A stretch of DNA of 64,000 nucleotides, taken from assembly GCF_012927045.1 (NCBI RefSeq), contig NZ_JABBFW010000019.1:1-64000 (forward strand), read 5' to 3'. Positions 19,160 to 27,866 of the stretch are shown here, in pieces; position 1 is the stretch's first letter, and each line of letters begins with the position of its first letter. Origin of the DNA: Azohydromonas caseinilytica. GTDB taxonomy: Bacteria > Pseudomonadota > Gammaproteobacteria > Burkholderiales > Burkholderiaceae_C. Below the pieces are notes generated by a model. It worked only from the letters and a program-made list of their open reading frames with translations. It did not search any database and was not told the origin of the DNA. Made by a program: the position numbers and the translations under genes.

Positions 19160-20596
19160 TTATTCCTCGAGCACCCAGGTGTCCTTGGTGCCGCCGCCCT
19201 GCGAGGAGTTGACGACCAGCGAGCCCTCCTTGAGCGCCACGCGCGTGAGGCCGCCGGGCACCATCTGCACGCCGCCCGCGCCGCTGAGCACGAAGGGGCG
19301 CAGGTCGATGTGGCGAGGCGCGATGCCCGACTCCACGTAGGTCGGGCAGGTGGACAGGCTCAGCGTGGGCTGGGCGATGTAGTGCTGCGGGTGGGCGACG
19401 AGCTTGTCGCGGAAGGCCTCGATCTCGGCCTTGCTCGCGCCCGGGCCCACCAGCATCCCGTAGCCGCCGGCGCCGTGCACCTCCTTGACCACCAGCTCAT
19501 TGAGGTGCGCCAGCACGTACTTCAGCGACTCGGCCTCGCGGCACTGCCAGGTCGGCACGTTCTCCAGGATCGGCTTCTCGCCCAGGTAGAACTCGATCAT
19601 CCGGGGCACGTAGGGATAGATGGACTTGTCGTCGGCGATGCCCGTGCCCACGGCGTTGCACAGCGTCACGCGCCCCTCGCGGTAGGCCTGCATCAGCCCG
19701 GCGCAGCCCAGCGCGCTGTCGGGGCGGAAGGCCAGCGGGTCGAGGAAGTCGTCGTCGATGCGGCGGTAGATCACGTCCACGCGGCGGGGGCCCTGCGTGG
19801 TGCGCATGTGCACGCTGCCGTCCTGCACGAACAGGTCCGAGCCCTGCACCAGCTCCACGCCCATCTGCTGCGCCAGGAAGGCGTGCTCGAAGTAGGCCGA
19901 GTTGTACATGCCGGGCGTGAGCACCACGACGGTGGGCTCCTCCACGCCGGCCGGGGCCACGGAGCGCAGCGTGTCGAGCAGCAGGTCGGGGTAATGCGCC
20001 ACGGGCGCGACGCGCTCGGTGGCGAAGAGCTCGGGGAAGAGCCGCATCATCATCTTGCGGTTCTCCAGCATGTAGCTCACGCCGCTGGGCACGCGCAGGT
20101 TGTCCTCCAGCACGTAGTTGGTGCCCGAGCCGTCGGGGTTGGCGGCGCGCACCAGGTCGATGCCGGCGATGTGCGCGTAGAGGTCGTGCGGCAGCCTCAC
20201 GCCCGCCATCTCGGGCCGGTACTGCGCGTTGTTCAGCACCTGCTCGGCCGGAATGATCCCGGCCTTGAGGATCTCCTGCGCGCCGTAGACGTCGGCGATG
20301 AAGCGGTTGAGCGCCGTGACGCGCTGGCGCAGGCCCTGCGCCATGCGCTTCCACTCGGCGCGCGGGATCACGCGCGGGATGAGATCGAAGGGGATCAGCC
20401 GCTCGGTGCCGGCGCCATCGTCCTGCGCGCCGTAGACGGCGAAGGTGATGCCGACGCGGCGGAAGATCATCTCCGCTTCCTGGCGCCGGGCATCCATGAG
20501 CTCGCGCGGCTGGCGCTGCAGCCACTGGGCGAAGCGGCGGTAGTGCTCGCGGACGGCGTCTGGGTGCGGACGCATCTCGTCGAAGCTGGGTCTCAT
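19160..20596 (-). CDS. circularly permuted ATP-grasp protein (DUF404/DUF407)
   Basis: A 478-residue protein of the circularly permuted type 2 ATP-grasp family, expected to form amide or peptide bonds at the cost of ATP. Recognisable blocks are RRVGITFAVYG near residue 50, VLEDNLRVPSGVSYMLENR near 165, YRRIDDDFLDP near 255, and VVKEVHGAGGYGM near 370, which carries likely ATP-binding residues. The start at 20596 is chosen for its AGGAG at a good distance; a start seven codons upstream is less supported. It partners with the alpha-E gene immediately downstream. Confidence 0.9.
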   Translation of the reverse strand: MRPSFDEMRPHPDAVREHYRRFAQWLQRQPRELMDARRQEAEMIFRRVGITFAVYGAQDDGAGTERLIPFDLIPRVIPRAEWKRMAQGLRQRVTALNRFIADVYGAQEILKAGIIPAEQVLNNAQYRPEMAGVRLPHDLYAHIAGIDLVRAANPDGSGTNYVLEDNLRVPSGVSYMLENRKMMMRLFPELFATERVAPVAHYPDLLLDTLRSVAPAGVEEPTVVVLTPGMYNSAYFEHAFLAQQMGVELVQGSDLFVQDGSVHMRTTQGPRRVDVIYRRIDDDFLDPLAFRPDSALGCAGLMQAYREGRVTLCNAVGTGIADDKSIYPYVPRMIEFYLGEKPILENVPTWQCREAESLKYVLAHLNELVVKEVHGAGGYGMLVGPGASKAEIEAFRDKLVAHPQHYIAQPTLSLSTCPTYVESGIAPRHIDLRPFVLSGAGGVQMVPGGLTRVALKEGSLVVNSSQGGGTKDTWVLEE

Positions 20597-20693
20597 CGTT
20601 GAAGCTCCTTCCTGCACGGCTTTCGCAACTTGTGTGCCATGGCGTCACCCAAGGCCCCGCACACCGCTGCCGCGGCACGCGACGTGCCATGTA

Positions 20694-21767
20694 TCAGGCC
20701 GTGTCGGCGGCGCCCTCGTCCCCTTCCCGGCCCCAGCGCACGGTGTGCACGCGCACATCCAGCGCGTGCGTGCCGCCGCCGCGGATGACGCCGCGCAGCG
20801 GCGTGACGTCGCCGAAATCGCGCCCCACCGCGACGCGCAGGTGCTCGATGTCCGGGACGATGCGGTTGGTCGGGTCCAGCTCCAGCCAGGCGCCGTTGAC
20901 ACCCTCGTCGGCGTAGGCGCCGGGGCACCACACCGCGGCCCAGGCGTGCGAGGCGTCGGCGCCCACCAGCGCCGGGCGCCCTTCGGGCGGGCGCGTCAGC
21001 AGGTAGCCGCTGACGTAGCGCGCGGCCAGCCCCATGGCGCGCAGCGCGCCCACCAGCACGTGCGCGAAGTCCTGGCACACGCCGCGGCGCTGGGCCAGCA
21101 CCTCGGCCAGCGGGGTGTCGATCTGGGTGCTGGCGCTGCGGTACTCGAAGCCGTCGTGGATGCGCTGCATCAGCTCGATGGCGGCCTCGGCCAGCGGACG
21201 CCCGCGCGTGAAGCTGGGCGCCGCGAGCTCGCGCAGGGCCGGCAGCCGCGGCACGAACGGCGACCAGGCGCAGAACTCCACCGCCGGCTCCCAGCGCCAG
21301 CCGGCGCGGTAGCGCAGCCGCTGCCCCACCGCCTCCCAGGGCAGCGAGGCCCCGGGTTGCAGCGCCGTGGCGCGCGAATGCAGCCGCACCCGGCTGCGCG
21401 CACGCACCTCCAGCGCGTCATGCGGGCGCGCCAGGCTGAACAGCAGCCGCGGGTTGCCGTGCCGGTCCGGCGCCTCGCGCGCGTGGTCCGGCGGCGGCTC
21501 GATGCGCAGCTCGAAGTCCCGCAGCTGTTGCCAGGGTTCCTCGCGCGGGCGCAGCCACGCCACGTGGTGTGCCAGCTCCACCGCCGAGCCGTAGCGGTAC
21601 CGGGTGACATGCTCGACGGCCAGGCCCAGGTGGACGGGCTCGGCGGGCGTTGCCACGGCGTCTGCGGCGCCGGCCCGGGCATCGGCTGCGAGCACTGGAG
21701 CCTTGGGCGGGGGAGCGGCAGGGCAGGCCCCGGGCATGGCCGGCAGGGATTCGTCAGGCGGGCTCAT
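20694..21767 (-). CDS. transglutaminase-like cysteine peptidase-fold protein
   Basis: A 357-residue protein with a bacterial transglutaminase-like N-terminal beta region (from ~residue 45, LAVEHVTRYRYG) and a transglutaminase core. The triad is visible: Cys in RGVCQDFAHV, His in ASHAWAAVW, Asp in LELDPTNRI. The first 40 residues are a Pro/Ala-rich extension of doubtful status. No signal peptide is evident, so it is probably cytoplasmic. It overlaps the upstream ATP-grasp/alpha-E fusion gene by 14 bp, implying coupled expression. In this conserved neighbourhood it may hydrolyse or transfer the peptide bonds made by the ATP-grasp enzymes; this is unproven. Confidence 0.9.
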   Translation of the reverse strand: MSPPDESLPAMPGACPAAPPPKAPVLAADARAGAADAVATPAEPVHLGLAVEHVTRYRYGSAVELAHHVAWLRPREEPWQQLRDFELRIEPPPDHAREAPDRHGNPRLLFSLARPHDALEVRARSRVRLHSRATALQPGASLPWEAVGQRLRYRAGWRWEPAVEFCAWSPFVPRLPALRELAAPSFTRGRPLAEAAIELMQRIHDGFEYRSASTQIDTPLAEVLAQRRGVCQDFAHVLVGALRAMGLAARYVSGYLLTRPPEGRPALVGADASHAWAAVWCPGAYADEGVNGAWLELDPTNRIVPDIEHLRVAVGRDFGDVTPLRGVIRGGGTHALDVRVHTVRWGREGDEGAADTA

Positions 21768-24255
21768 GGGTCTGCAGCGGGTCGCTCACATGGGCAAAAA
21801 AACGCTTGCCGATGTCGTCGGAGAGCTGCGCGCCGGCGGCGGCAAGCTGCGTGGACAGCGCGGCCAGGGACTGGCGCAGGGCCTCGTCATCGAGCCCGCT
21901 GATGGCCTGCAGCGTCAGCCCCGGCCCCTGGGCGGGCAGGCCGGCCAGCAGCTCGTCGGCCACCTCGGGCGCGATGGGCAGCTTGCGCAGCTCGGTGCGC
22001 AGCCGGCGCAGCACGCAGGCCCAGGCGCGCGGGTTGTTGTCGTCCAGCACCAGCAGGTCCACCAGCGCGATCAGGTCCTGGTGCTGCTGGTAGCGGGCGC
22101 GGAAGGTGATGGTGCTGTCGTAGAGCTCCAGCAGCAGCGCGTTGCCCTCGGGCTGGCCCAGCGCGCCCTCGCGCAGCAGCACGCCGAACTGCGTGGCATG
22201 GCTGACCAGGCGTTCCAGATGGCGGCCCACGGCCAGCAGCCGCCAGCCGAAGTCGCGCGTCATGCGGTCGGACTGCGCGCCGGTGACGGCGGCCAGCTGC
22301 ACCGCCACCGCGTCCAGTGCGCGCAGCACCTCCGCCGCGCCGGGCGCGGCCCGGCCCTGTGGCAGCAGCGCCGCATGCAGGTCGCGGCCCATGCGCCGCA
22401 TCAGGCCCCACTGCTCGGGCGAGAGCCGCTCGCGCAGGCTGCCCGCCGAGCGCGACAGCGCCGCCAGCTGCGCGCCCACGCCGTTGTCCTCGGCCAGGGC
22501 CTTGACCAGCGCGCGCTGCAGGCTCGTGCGCGCCCCGGCCGGCGCCTGCGCGCCCAGCAGCCCGGCGCGCTGCAGCAGCGCGCGCAGCGCACGCAGCACC
22601 GGCGGCGAGGGCTCGCCCTCCTGGGTGCGCCGCAGCGCCGCGCGCGCCAGCCGCACCGCCTGCTCGGCACGCTCGGTGTAGCGGCCTAGCCAGTACAGGC
22701 TCTCGGCCGTGCGGCTGGCCACCGGGCCACGGCGCGCCAGGATGTCGTCCACGCCCAGGCGCCGCGTGAGCATGCTGAAGGTGTCCACCGTGCCGTCGGT
22801 GCGCACCCAGAGGTCCAGCGCGCTGCCGCCGCCGGGCAGCAGCGGCGCGTCGGCCTCGCCCGTGACGCGCGCCAGCCCGCTGGGCAGCACTTGCCAGTGG
22901 CCCGCGCCGTCGGCCACGGCGTAGACGCGCAGTCCCACCGGCACCGCCTCCAGCCGGCCCTCGCGCCAGCGCAGGGCCCGCGAGCGCCCGGGATGCTCCT
23001 GCAGCGTCCAGGCCTCGGGGTCCTCCTGGATGCGCCCCGCGTCGGGGCGCAGCGCACCGCCATCGGGCCCGAAGCTGGGGCGCATGCACAGCTTCGGCAA
23101 ATGCGGCTGCACGCCTTGCCAGGCCGCCGCCTCACCGCACCACCAGGAAGCCAGCGTGGGCAGCAGCAGCGGCTGCCCCAGCAGGGCCTGCGCGATGCCG
23201 GGCAGGAAGCCCGACAGCGCGGGCGACTCCAGGAAGCCGCTGCCCGGCGCATTGGCCAACGCCAGCCGCCCGGCACGCAGCACCTGCAGCAGCCCGGGCA
23301 CGCCCTGGTCGCCGGCGTGCTCCTCCTGCTCCAGCGGGTCGCACTGGGCGTCGTCAATCAGGCGCAGCAGCCCGTGCACCGGCGCCAGGCCTTCGAGCAT
23401 CTTCAGGTACAGGCGCTCGCCGCGCACCGTGAGGTCGCCGCCCTCCACCAGCGGCAGGCCCAGGTAGCGCGCCAGGTAGGCATGCTCGAAATAGCCCGGC
23501 GCGTCCGGCCCGGGCGTGAGCAGCGCCAGGCGCGGATGCGCATCGCCCGCGGCCAGCGCCGCCTGCGCGCGCAGCGACTGCAGCAGCCGCCGGAAGCTCG
23601 ACGCCATGTGCTGCACCCGCAGCTGCTCATACGCCTCGGGAAAGAGCCGCGACACGATCAGCCGGTGCTGCAGCACATGGCCCAGCCCGGCGGGGCCGCG
23701 CGTGCGCTGCGCCGTCACCCACCAGCGCCCGTCGGGCCCGCGCGCCAGCTCGAAGGCCACCACGTGCAGGAACTGCCCGCCCGGCGGCGTGAAGCCGTGC
23801 AGCGGGCGCAGGTAGCCCGGGTGGCGGAACAGCAGTGCCGGCGGCAGCAACGCGCGCTGCAGCAGGCGCTGCTCGCCGTAGGCATCGGCCAGGATGAGCT
23901 GCAGGAGCTGCGCGCGCTGTGCCACGCCGCGCTCGATGGCGGCCCAGTCGGCCGGCTCCATGACCAGCGGCAGCAGCTCCGGCGTCCACGACAACGACTG
24001 TTCCGTACCGTGTACGTTGTGTGTGGTGGCGTCGGTGCGCAGCTGCTGCGCCAGCTGCTGGGCGCGGCGCTGCAGCTCGGCGCTGAAGGCCTGCGGCCGC
24101 GCCGGCAGCGTGGCCAGGAAGCGCTGCCAGGAAGGGCTGAGGCTGCGGTCCGGCGCGCGCCACTCGTCCAGCGTGCCGGTGGGCGGCAGCCGCGCCAGCC
24201 AGTCGGCGGCGCTGGCGGCCGCGCGCGGGCGGCTGTGGGGCGTGACGGCGCTCAT
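21754..24255 (-). CDS. fusion of circularly permuted ATP-grasp and alpha-E domains
   Basis: An 833-residue protein. Residues ~50-500 form a circularly permuted ATP-grasp module (FLATLPARPQAF, LLTPGPDAPGYFEHAYLARYLGL, LWVRTDGTVDTFSMLTRRLG). Residues ~520-820 form an alpha-E domain (RTAESLYWLGRYTERAEQAVRL). It thus combines in one chain what the genes at 18117 and 19160 encode separately. The classical acidic ATP-site motifs are less clear than in the stand-alone ATP-grasp protein, so this module may be partly degenerate. It overlaps the next gene by 14 bp and follows the DUF2126 gene by 4 bp. Confidence 0.9.
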   Translation of the reverse strand: MSAVTPHSRPRAAASAADWLARLPPTGTLDEWRAPDRSLSPSWQRFLATLPARPQAFSAELQRRAQQLAQQLRTDATTHNVHGTEQSLSWTPELLPLVMEPADWAAIERGVAQRAQLLQLILADAYGEQRLLQRALLPPALLFRHPGYLRPLHGFTPPGGQFLHVVAFELARGPDGRWWVTAQRTRGPAGLGHVLQHRLIVSRLFPEAYEQLRVQHMASSFRRLLQSLRAQAALAAGDAHPRLALLTPGPDAPGYFEHAYLARYLGLPLVEGGDLTVRGERLYLKMLEGLAPVHGLLRLIDDAQCDPLEQEEHAGDQGVPGLLQVLRAGRLALANAPGSGFLESPALSGFLPGIAQALLGQPLLLPTLASWWCGEAAAWQGVQPHLPKLCMRPSFGPDGGALRPDAGRIQEDPEAWTLQEHPGRSRALRWREGRLEAVPVGLRVYAVADGAGHWQVLPSGLARVTGEADAPLLPGGGSALDLWVRTDGTVDTFSMLTRRLGVDDILARRGPVASRTAESLYWLGRYTERAEQAVRLARAALRRTQEGEPSPPVLRALRALLQRAGLLGAQAPAGARTSLQRALVKALAEDNGVGAQLAALSRSAGSLRERLSPEQWGLMRRMGRDLHAALLPQGRAAPGAAEVLRALDAVAVQLAAVTGAQSDRMTRDFGWRLLAVGRHLERLVSHATQFGVLLREGALGQPEGNALLLELYDSTITFRARYQQHQDLIALVDLLVLDDNNPRAWACVLRRLRTELRKLPIAPEVADELLAGLPAQGPGLTLQAISGLDDEALRQSLAALSTQLAAAGAQLSDDIGKRFFAHVSDPLQTHEPA

Positions 24256-24259
24256 CGGC

Positions 24260-27200
24260 TCATCCCGGGGTGCGCAAGTCCAGCGTGAACGGGAACTCCA
24301 GGCTCGGCCGCGCCGGCGCCACCTCCAGGCGGCCGGGCGTGTGCTCCAGCTTGAAGAAGCGCGCCAGGCGCCGGCTCTCGGCCTCGTAGGCGTTGACCGG
24401 GAAGGTCTCGTAGTTGCGCCCGCCCGGATGCGCCACGTGGTAGCGGCAGCCGCCCACCGAGCGTGACATCCAGCGGTCCACCAGGTCGAAAGTCAGCGGC
24501 GCGTGCACGCCGATGGTCGGGTGCAGCGCCGAGGGCGGCTGCCAGGCGCGGTAGCGCACGCCGCAGACGAACTCGCCCACGCGGCCCGTGGGCTGCAGCG
24601 GCAGCGCACGCCCGTTGACCGTGACCACATGCCGGTTGCCGTTGAGCCCGCTGACCTTCACCTCCAGCCGCTCCAGCGAGGAGTCCACGTAGCGCACCGT
24701 GCCGCCGGCAGCGCCCTCCTCGCCCATCACGTGCCAGGGCTCCAGCGCCGTGCGCAGCTCCAGCTCCGTGCCCTGCGTGGCCATGCTGCCGATGACGGGG
24801 AAGCGGAACTCGAAATGCGGCCCGAACCAGGCCGGATCAAAGCTGAAACCCGCCGCCTTCAGGTCGGCCAGCACGTCGTCGAAATCCATGCGCACGAAGG
24901 TCGGCAAGGTGAAACGGTCGTGCAGCGCCGTGCCCCAGCGCGTCAGGCGCGTGTCGCCGCGGCCGCGGCAGGGCTCGCGCCAGAACCACGCCACCAGCGC
25001 GCGCAGCAGCAGCTGCTGCGCCAGGCTCATGCGCGCATGTGGCGGCATCTCGAACGCGCGCAGCTCCAGCAGCCCCAGCCGGCCGGTGGGGCCGTCGGGC
25101 GAATAGAGCTTGTCGATGCAGAACTCGGCGCGGTGCGTGTTGCCGGTGACGTCGATGAGCAGGTTGCGGAACAGACGGTCCACCAGCCAGGGCGCCACGC
25201 CCGCCGGGCTGGCGCTCTGGCGCTCCAGCTCGGCCAGCGCGATCTCTAGCTCGTAGACCTGGTCGTCGCGCGCCTCGTCGAAGCGCGGCGCCTGGCTGGT
25301 CGGGCCGATGAAGAGGCCGCTGAACAGGTAGCTCAGGCTCGGGTGGTTGTGCCAGTAGGTGAGCAGGCTGGCCAGCAGGTCCGGGCGGCGCAGGAAGGGG
25401 CTGTCCGCCGGCGTGGCGCCGCCCAGCACCAGGTGGTTGCCACCACCCGTGCCGGTGTGGCGCCCGTCGAGCATGAATTTTTCAGTGGACAGCCGGCTCT
25501 GGTGCGCCGCGTCGTAGAGAAACTCGGTGTGGGCGACCAGCTCGTCCCAGCTGCGGGACGGGTGGATGTTGACCTCGATGACGCCCGGATCGGGCGTGAC
25601 CTGCAGGATTTTCAAACGTGGATCGCGCGGCGCCGGGTAGCCCTCCAGCACGATGCGCACGCCCAGCTCCGCCGCAGTGGCCTCCACCTGGGACAGCAGC
25701 GCCAGGTAGTCCTCCAGGTGCTGCAGCGGCGGCATGAAGACATGGATCGCGCCGGTGCTCGCCTTGGATGCCAGCTCGGCCTTGGGGCCGTTGGCGCGCG
25801 CGGTGTCGCGCACCTCCACGCACAGCGCGGTGCGCGTGATCCCGGAGGCCGACTCGTGGCGCGCGGGCGTGGCCTGCTGCACCTGGGCGCTGGCAAAGCG
25901 GCCGTCTTTCCCAAGGGTGCCCGTGCCGGCGCCGAGCGCGTCACCGACCCCGCCGGCGGCGCCCGACCCGCCATCAAAGCCTTGCCCCTCACCGGGCCAG
26001 GGCTGGCCCTGCAGCGCCACGGTGCCGCCCTCGGCCCAGCCGGTGCCGACATGGTGCGCGTCGTAGCCGGGGCGCTGCTGCACCGGCACGTTGGCCGGGG
26101 GCAGCGGGCCGCGCGGCGCGAAGGGGTCGGGCATGAAGTCCTGCTCCCGGTCCTCCAGCGAGGCCCAGGGCAGCGAGTCCAGCGGCAGCCTGAAACCCAT
26201 GGGCGAGTCGCCGGGCAGCAGGTACATCCTCTCGTCGCGCAGGAACCAGGGGCCGCTGGCCCAGGCGGCGCCGTCGCGGCGCAGCGGCAGCGCGTAGCCC
26301 ACCACGTGGTCCAGACCCTGCGCGAAGACGCGACGCAGCCGCACGCGCTCCAGTTCGTCATCGAGCTTGGCGTCGAAGGGATCGACGTTCACCGGCAGCC
26401 GGCGCTCGCGCCAGAGGTGGTACCAGCTGTCCTCGTAGCCGGGCATGACATGCTCGGCCTGGACCGCCAGCCGCGCCGCCAGCCGGGTGATGAAGCGCTG
26501 CGCGTCGGCCCAGGTGTAGGGTTGCGGCTCGCGCTCGTCGGCGAAGAGGCCGGGGTCGCGCCAGCAGGGCTCGCCATCGGCGCGCCAGGCGATGGTCATG
26601 GCCCAGCGCGGCAGCTGCTCGCCCGGGTACCACTTGCCCTGGCCGAAGTGCAGGAAACCACCTTGGCCGTACTCGGCATGCAAGCGGTGCAGCAATTCCA
26701 GGGCGCGACCGCGCTTGGTCGGGCCCAGGGCGTCGGTGTTCCATTCGGCGCCGTCGCGGTCGTCCACCGACACGAAGGTGGGCTCGCCGCCCATGGTCAG
26801 CCGCACGTCCTGCGCCTGCAGCCGCTCGTCCACCTGCGCGCCCAGCGCCAGCAGCTCGCTCCACTGCGCCTCGGTGTAGGGCTGGGTCACGCGCGGCGAC
26901 TCGTGGATGCGCGAGACGGCCATGTGGTGCTCGAACTCGACCTCGCACTGGCCCACCGCGCCGCTGATCGGCGCCGCCGTGGAGGGCTCGGGCGTGCAGG
27001 CCACGGGAATGTGGCCCTCGCCGGCCAGCAGCCCCGAGGTCGGGTCCAGGCCGATCCAGCCCGCGCCGGGCAGGTAGACCTCGCACCAGGCATGCAGGTC
27101 GGTGAAGTCGGCCTCGGCGCCGGAGGGGCCGTCCAGCGCCTTCACGTCGGGCACGAGCTGGATCAGGTAGCCCGAGACGAAGCGCGCGGCCAGGCCGAGC

Positions 27201-27778
27201 CGGCGCAGCACCTGCACCAGCAGCCAGGCCGAGTCGCGGCATGAGCCGCTTTTCTTTTCCAGCGTCTCCTCGGGCGTCTGCACGCCCGGCTCCAGGCGGA
27301 TGAGGTAGCCCACCTCCTGCTGCACGCGCCGGTTCAGATCGACCAGGAAGTTGACCGTGGGCTGCGGCTCGCGCGGGACGGCCTCGACGAAGGCGGCCAG
27401 GCGCGGTGTCAGCGGGAGGGTGGCCAGGTAGGGCACGAGGTCGCGCGCGCTGTCCTCGCTGTAGCCGAAGGGGAACTTCTCGGCCTGCGGCTCCAGGAAG
27501 AAGTCGAAGGGGTTGAACACCGACATCTCGGCCACGAGATCGACGGTGACCTTGAACTCCGTGGTCGGCTCCGGGAACACCAGCCGCGCCACGTGGTTGG
27601 AGAACGGGTCCTGCTGCCAGTTGATGAAGTGCTGGGCGGGCTCCACGCGCAGCGCGTAACTCAGGATGGGCGTGCGGCAATGCGGTGCCGGACGCAGGCG
27701 CACCAGTTGCGGCGACAGGCCCACGCGACGGTCATAGCGGTAATGCGTGACGTGGTGCAGCGCGACATGGATGGACAC
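24260..27778 (-). CDS. transglutaminase-like protein with DUF2126 domain
   Basis: A large 1172-residue protein. The N-terminal third is a transglutaminase-like domain (residues ~1-290) with its triad in SGSCRDSAWL, DLHAWCEVYLPG and GLDPTSGL. The remainder is the DUF2126 domain, including LTMGGEPTFVSVDDRDG near residue 330, HFGQGKWYPGEQLPRW near 380, and LDGRHTGTGGGNHLVLGG near 770. A glycine-rich stretch (~590-625) separates two DUF2126 halves. It is the first gene of the minus-strand run, which starts near 27778. DUF2126 may be a divergent amidoligase of the glutamine-synthetase type; this is a family-level prediction, not evidence from here. Confidence 0.92.
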   Translation of the reverse strand: MSIHVALHHVTHYRYDRRVGLSPQLVRLRPAPHCRTPILSYALRVEPAQHFINWQQDPFSNHVARLVFPEPTTEFKVTVDLVAEMSVFNPFDFFLEPQAEKFPFGYSEDSARDLVPYLATLPLTPRLAAFVEAVPREPQPTVNFLVDLNRRVQQEVGYLIRLEPGVQTPEETLEKKSGSCRDSAWLLVQVLRRLGLAARFVSGYLIQLVPDVKALDGPSGAEADFTDLHAWCEVYLPGAGWIGLDPTSGLLAGEGHIPVACTPEPSTAAPISGAVGQCEVEFEHHMAVSRIHESPRVTQPYTEAQWSELLALGAQVDERLQAQDVRLTMGGEPTFVSVDDRDGAEWNTDALGPTKRGRALELLHRLHAEYGQGGFLHFGQGKWYPGEQLPRWAMTIAWRADGEPCWRDPGLFADEREPQPYTWADAQRFITRLAARLAVQAEHVMPGYEDSWYHLWRERRLPVNVDPFDAKLDDELERVRLRRVFAQGLDHVVGYALPLRRDGAAWASGPWFLRDERMYLLPGDSPMGFRLPLDSLPWASLEDREQDFMPDPFAPRGPLPPANVPVQQRPGYDAHHVGTGWAEGGTVALQGQPWPGEGQGFDGGSGAAGGVGDALGAGTGTLGKDGRFASAQVQQATPARHESASGITRTALCVEVRDTARANGPKAELASKASTGAIHVFMPPLQHLEDYLALLSQVEATAAELGVRIVLEGYPAPRDPRLKILQVTPDPGVIEVNIHPSRSWDELVAHTEFLYDAAHQSRLSTEKFMLDGRHTGTGGGNHLVLGGATPADSPFLRRPDLLASLLTYWHNHPSLSYLFSGLFIGPTSQAPRFDEARDDQVYELEIALAELERQSASPAGVAPWLVDRLFRNLLIDVTGNTHRAEFCIDKLYSPDGPTGRLGLLELRAFEMPPHARMSLAQQLLLRALVAWFWREPCRGRGDTRLTRWGTALHDRFTLPTFVRMDFDDVLADLKAAGFSFDPAWFGPHFEFRFPVIGSMATQGTELELRTALEPWHVMGEEGAAGGTVRYVDSSLERLEVKVSGLNGNRHVVTVNGRALPLQPTGRVGEFVCGVRYRAWQPPSALHPTIGVHAPLTFDLVDRWMSRSVGGCRYHVAHPGGRNYETFPVNAYEAESRRLARFFKLEHTPGRLEVAPARPSLEFPFTLDLRTPG

Positions 27779-27866
27779 GACGACGTTCCCTCTTCAATGA
27801 AAGAACGAGTGGGAATGCAATTGTTGCACCCGGGTTATCCCCGGCCGCCCGGCGGTGGCTCGATGC

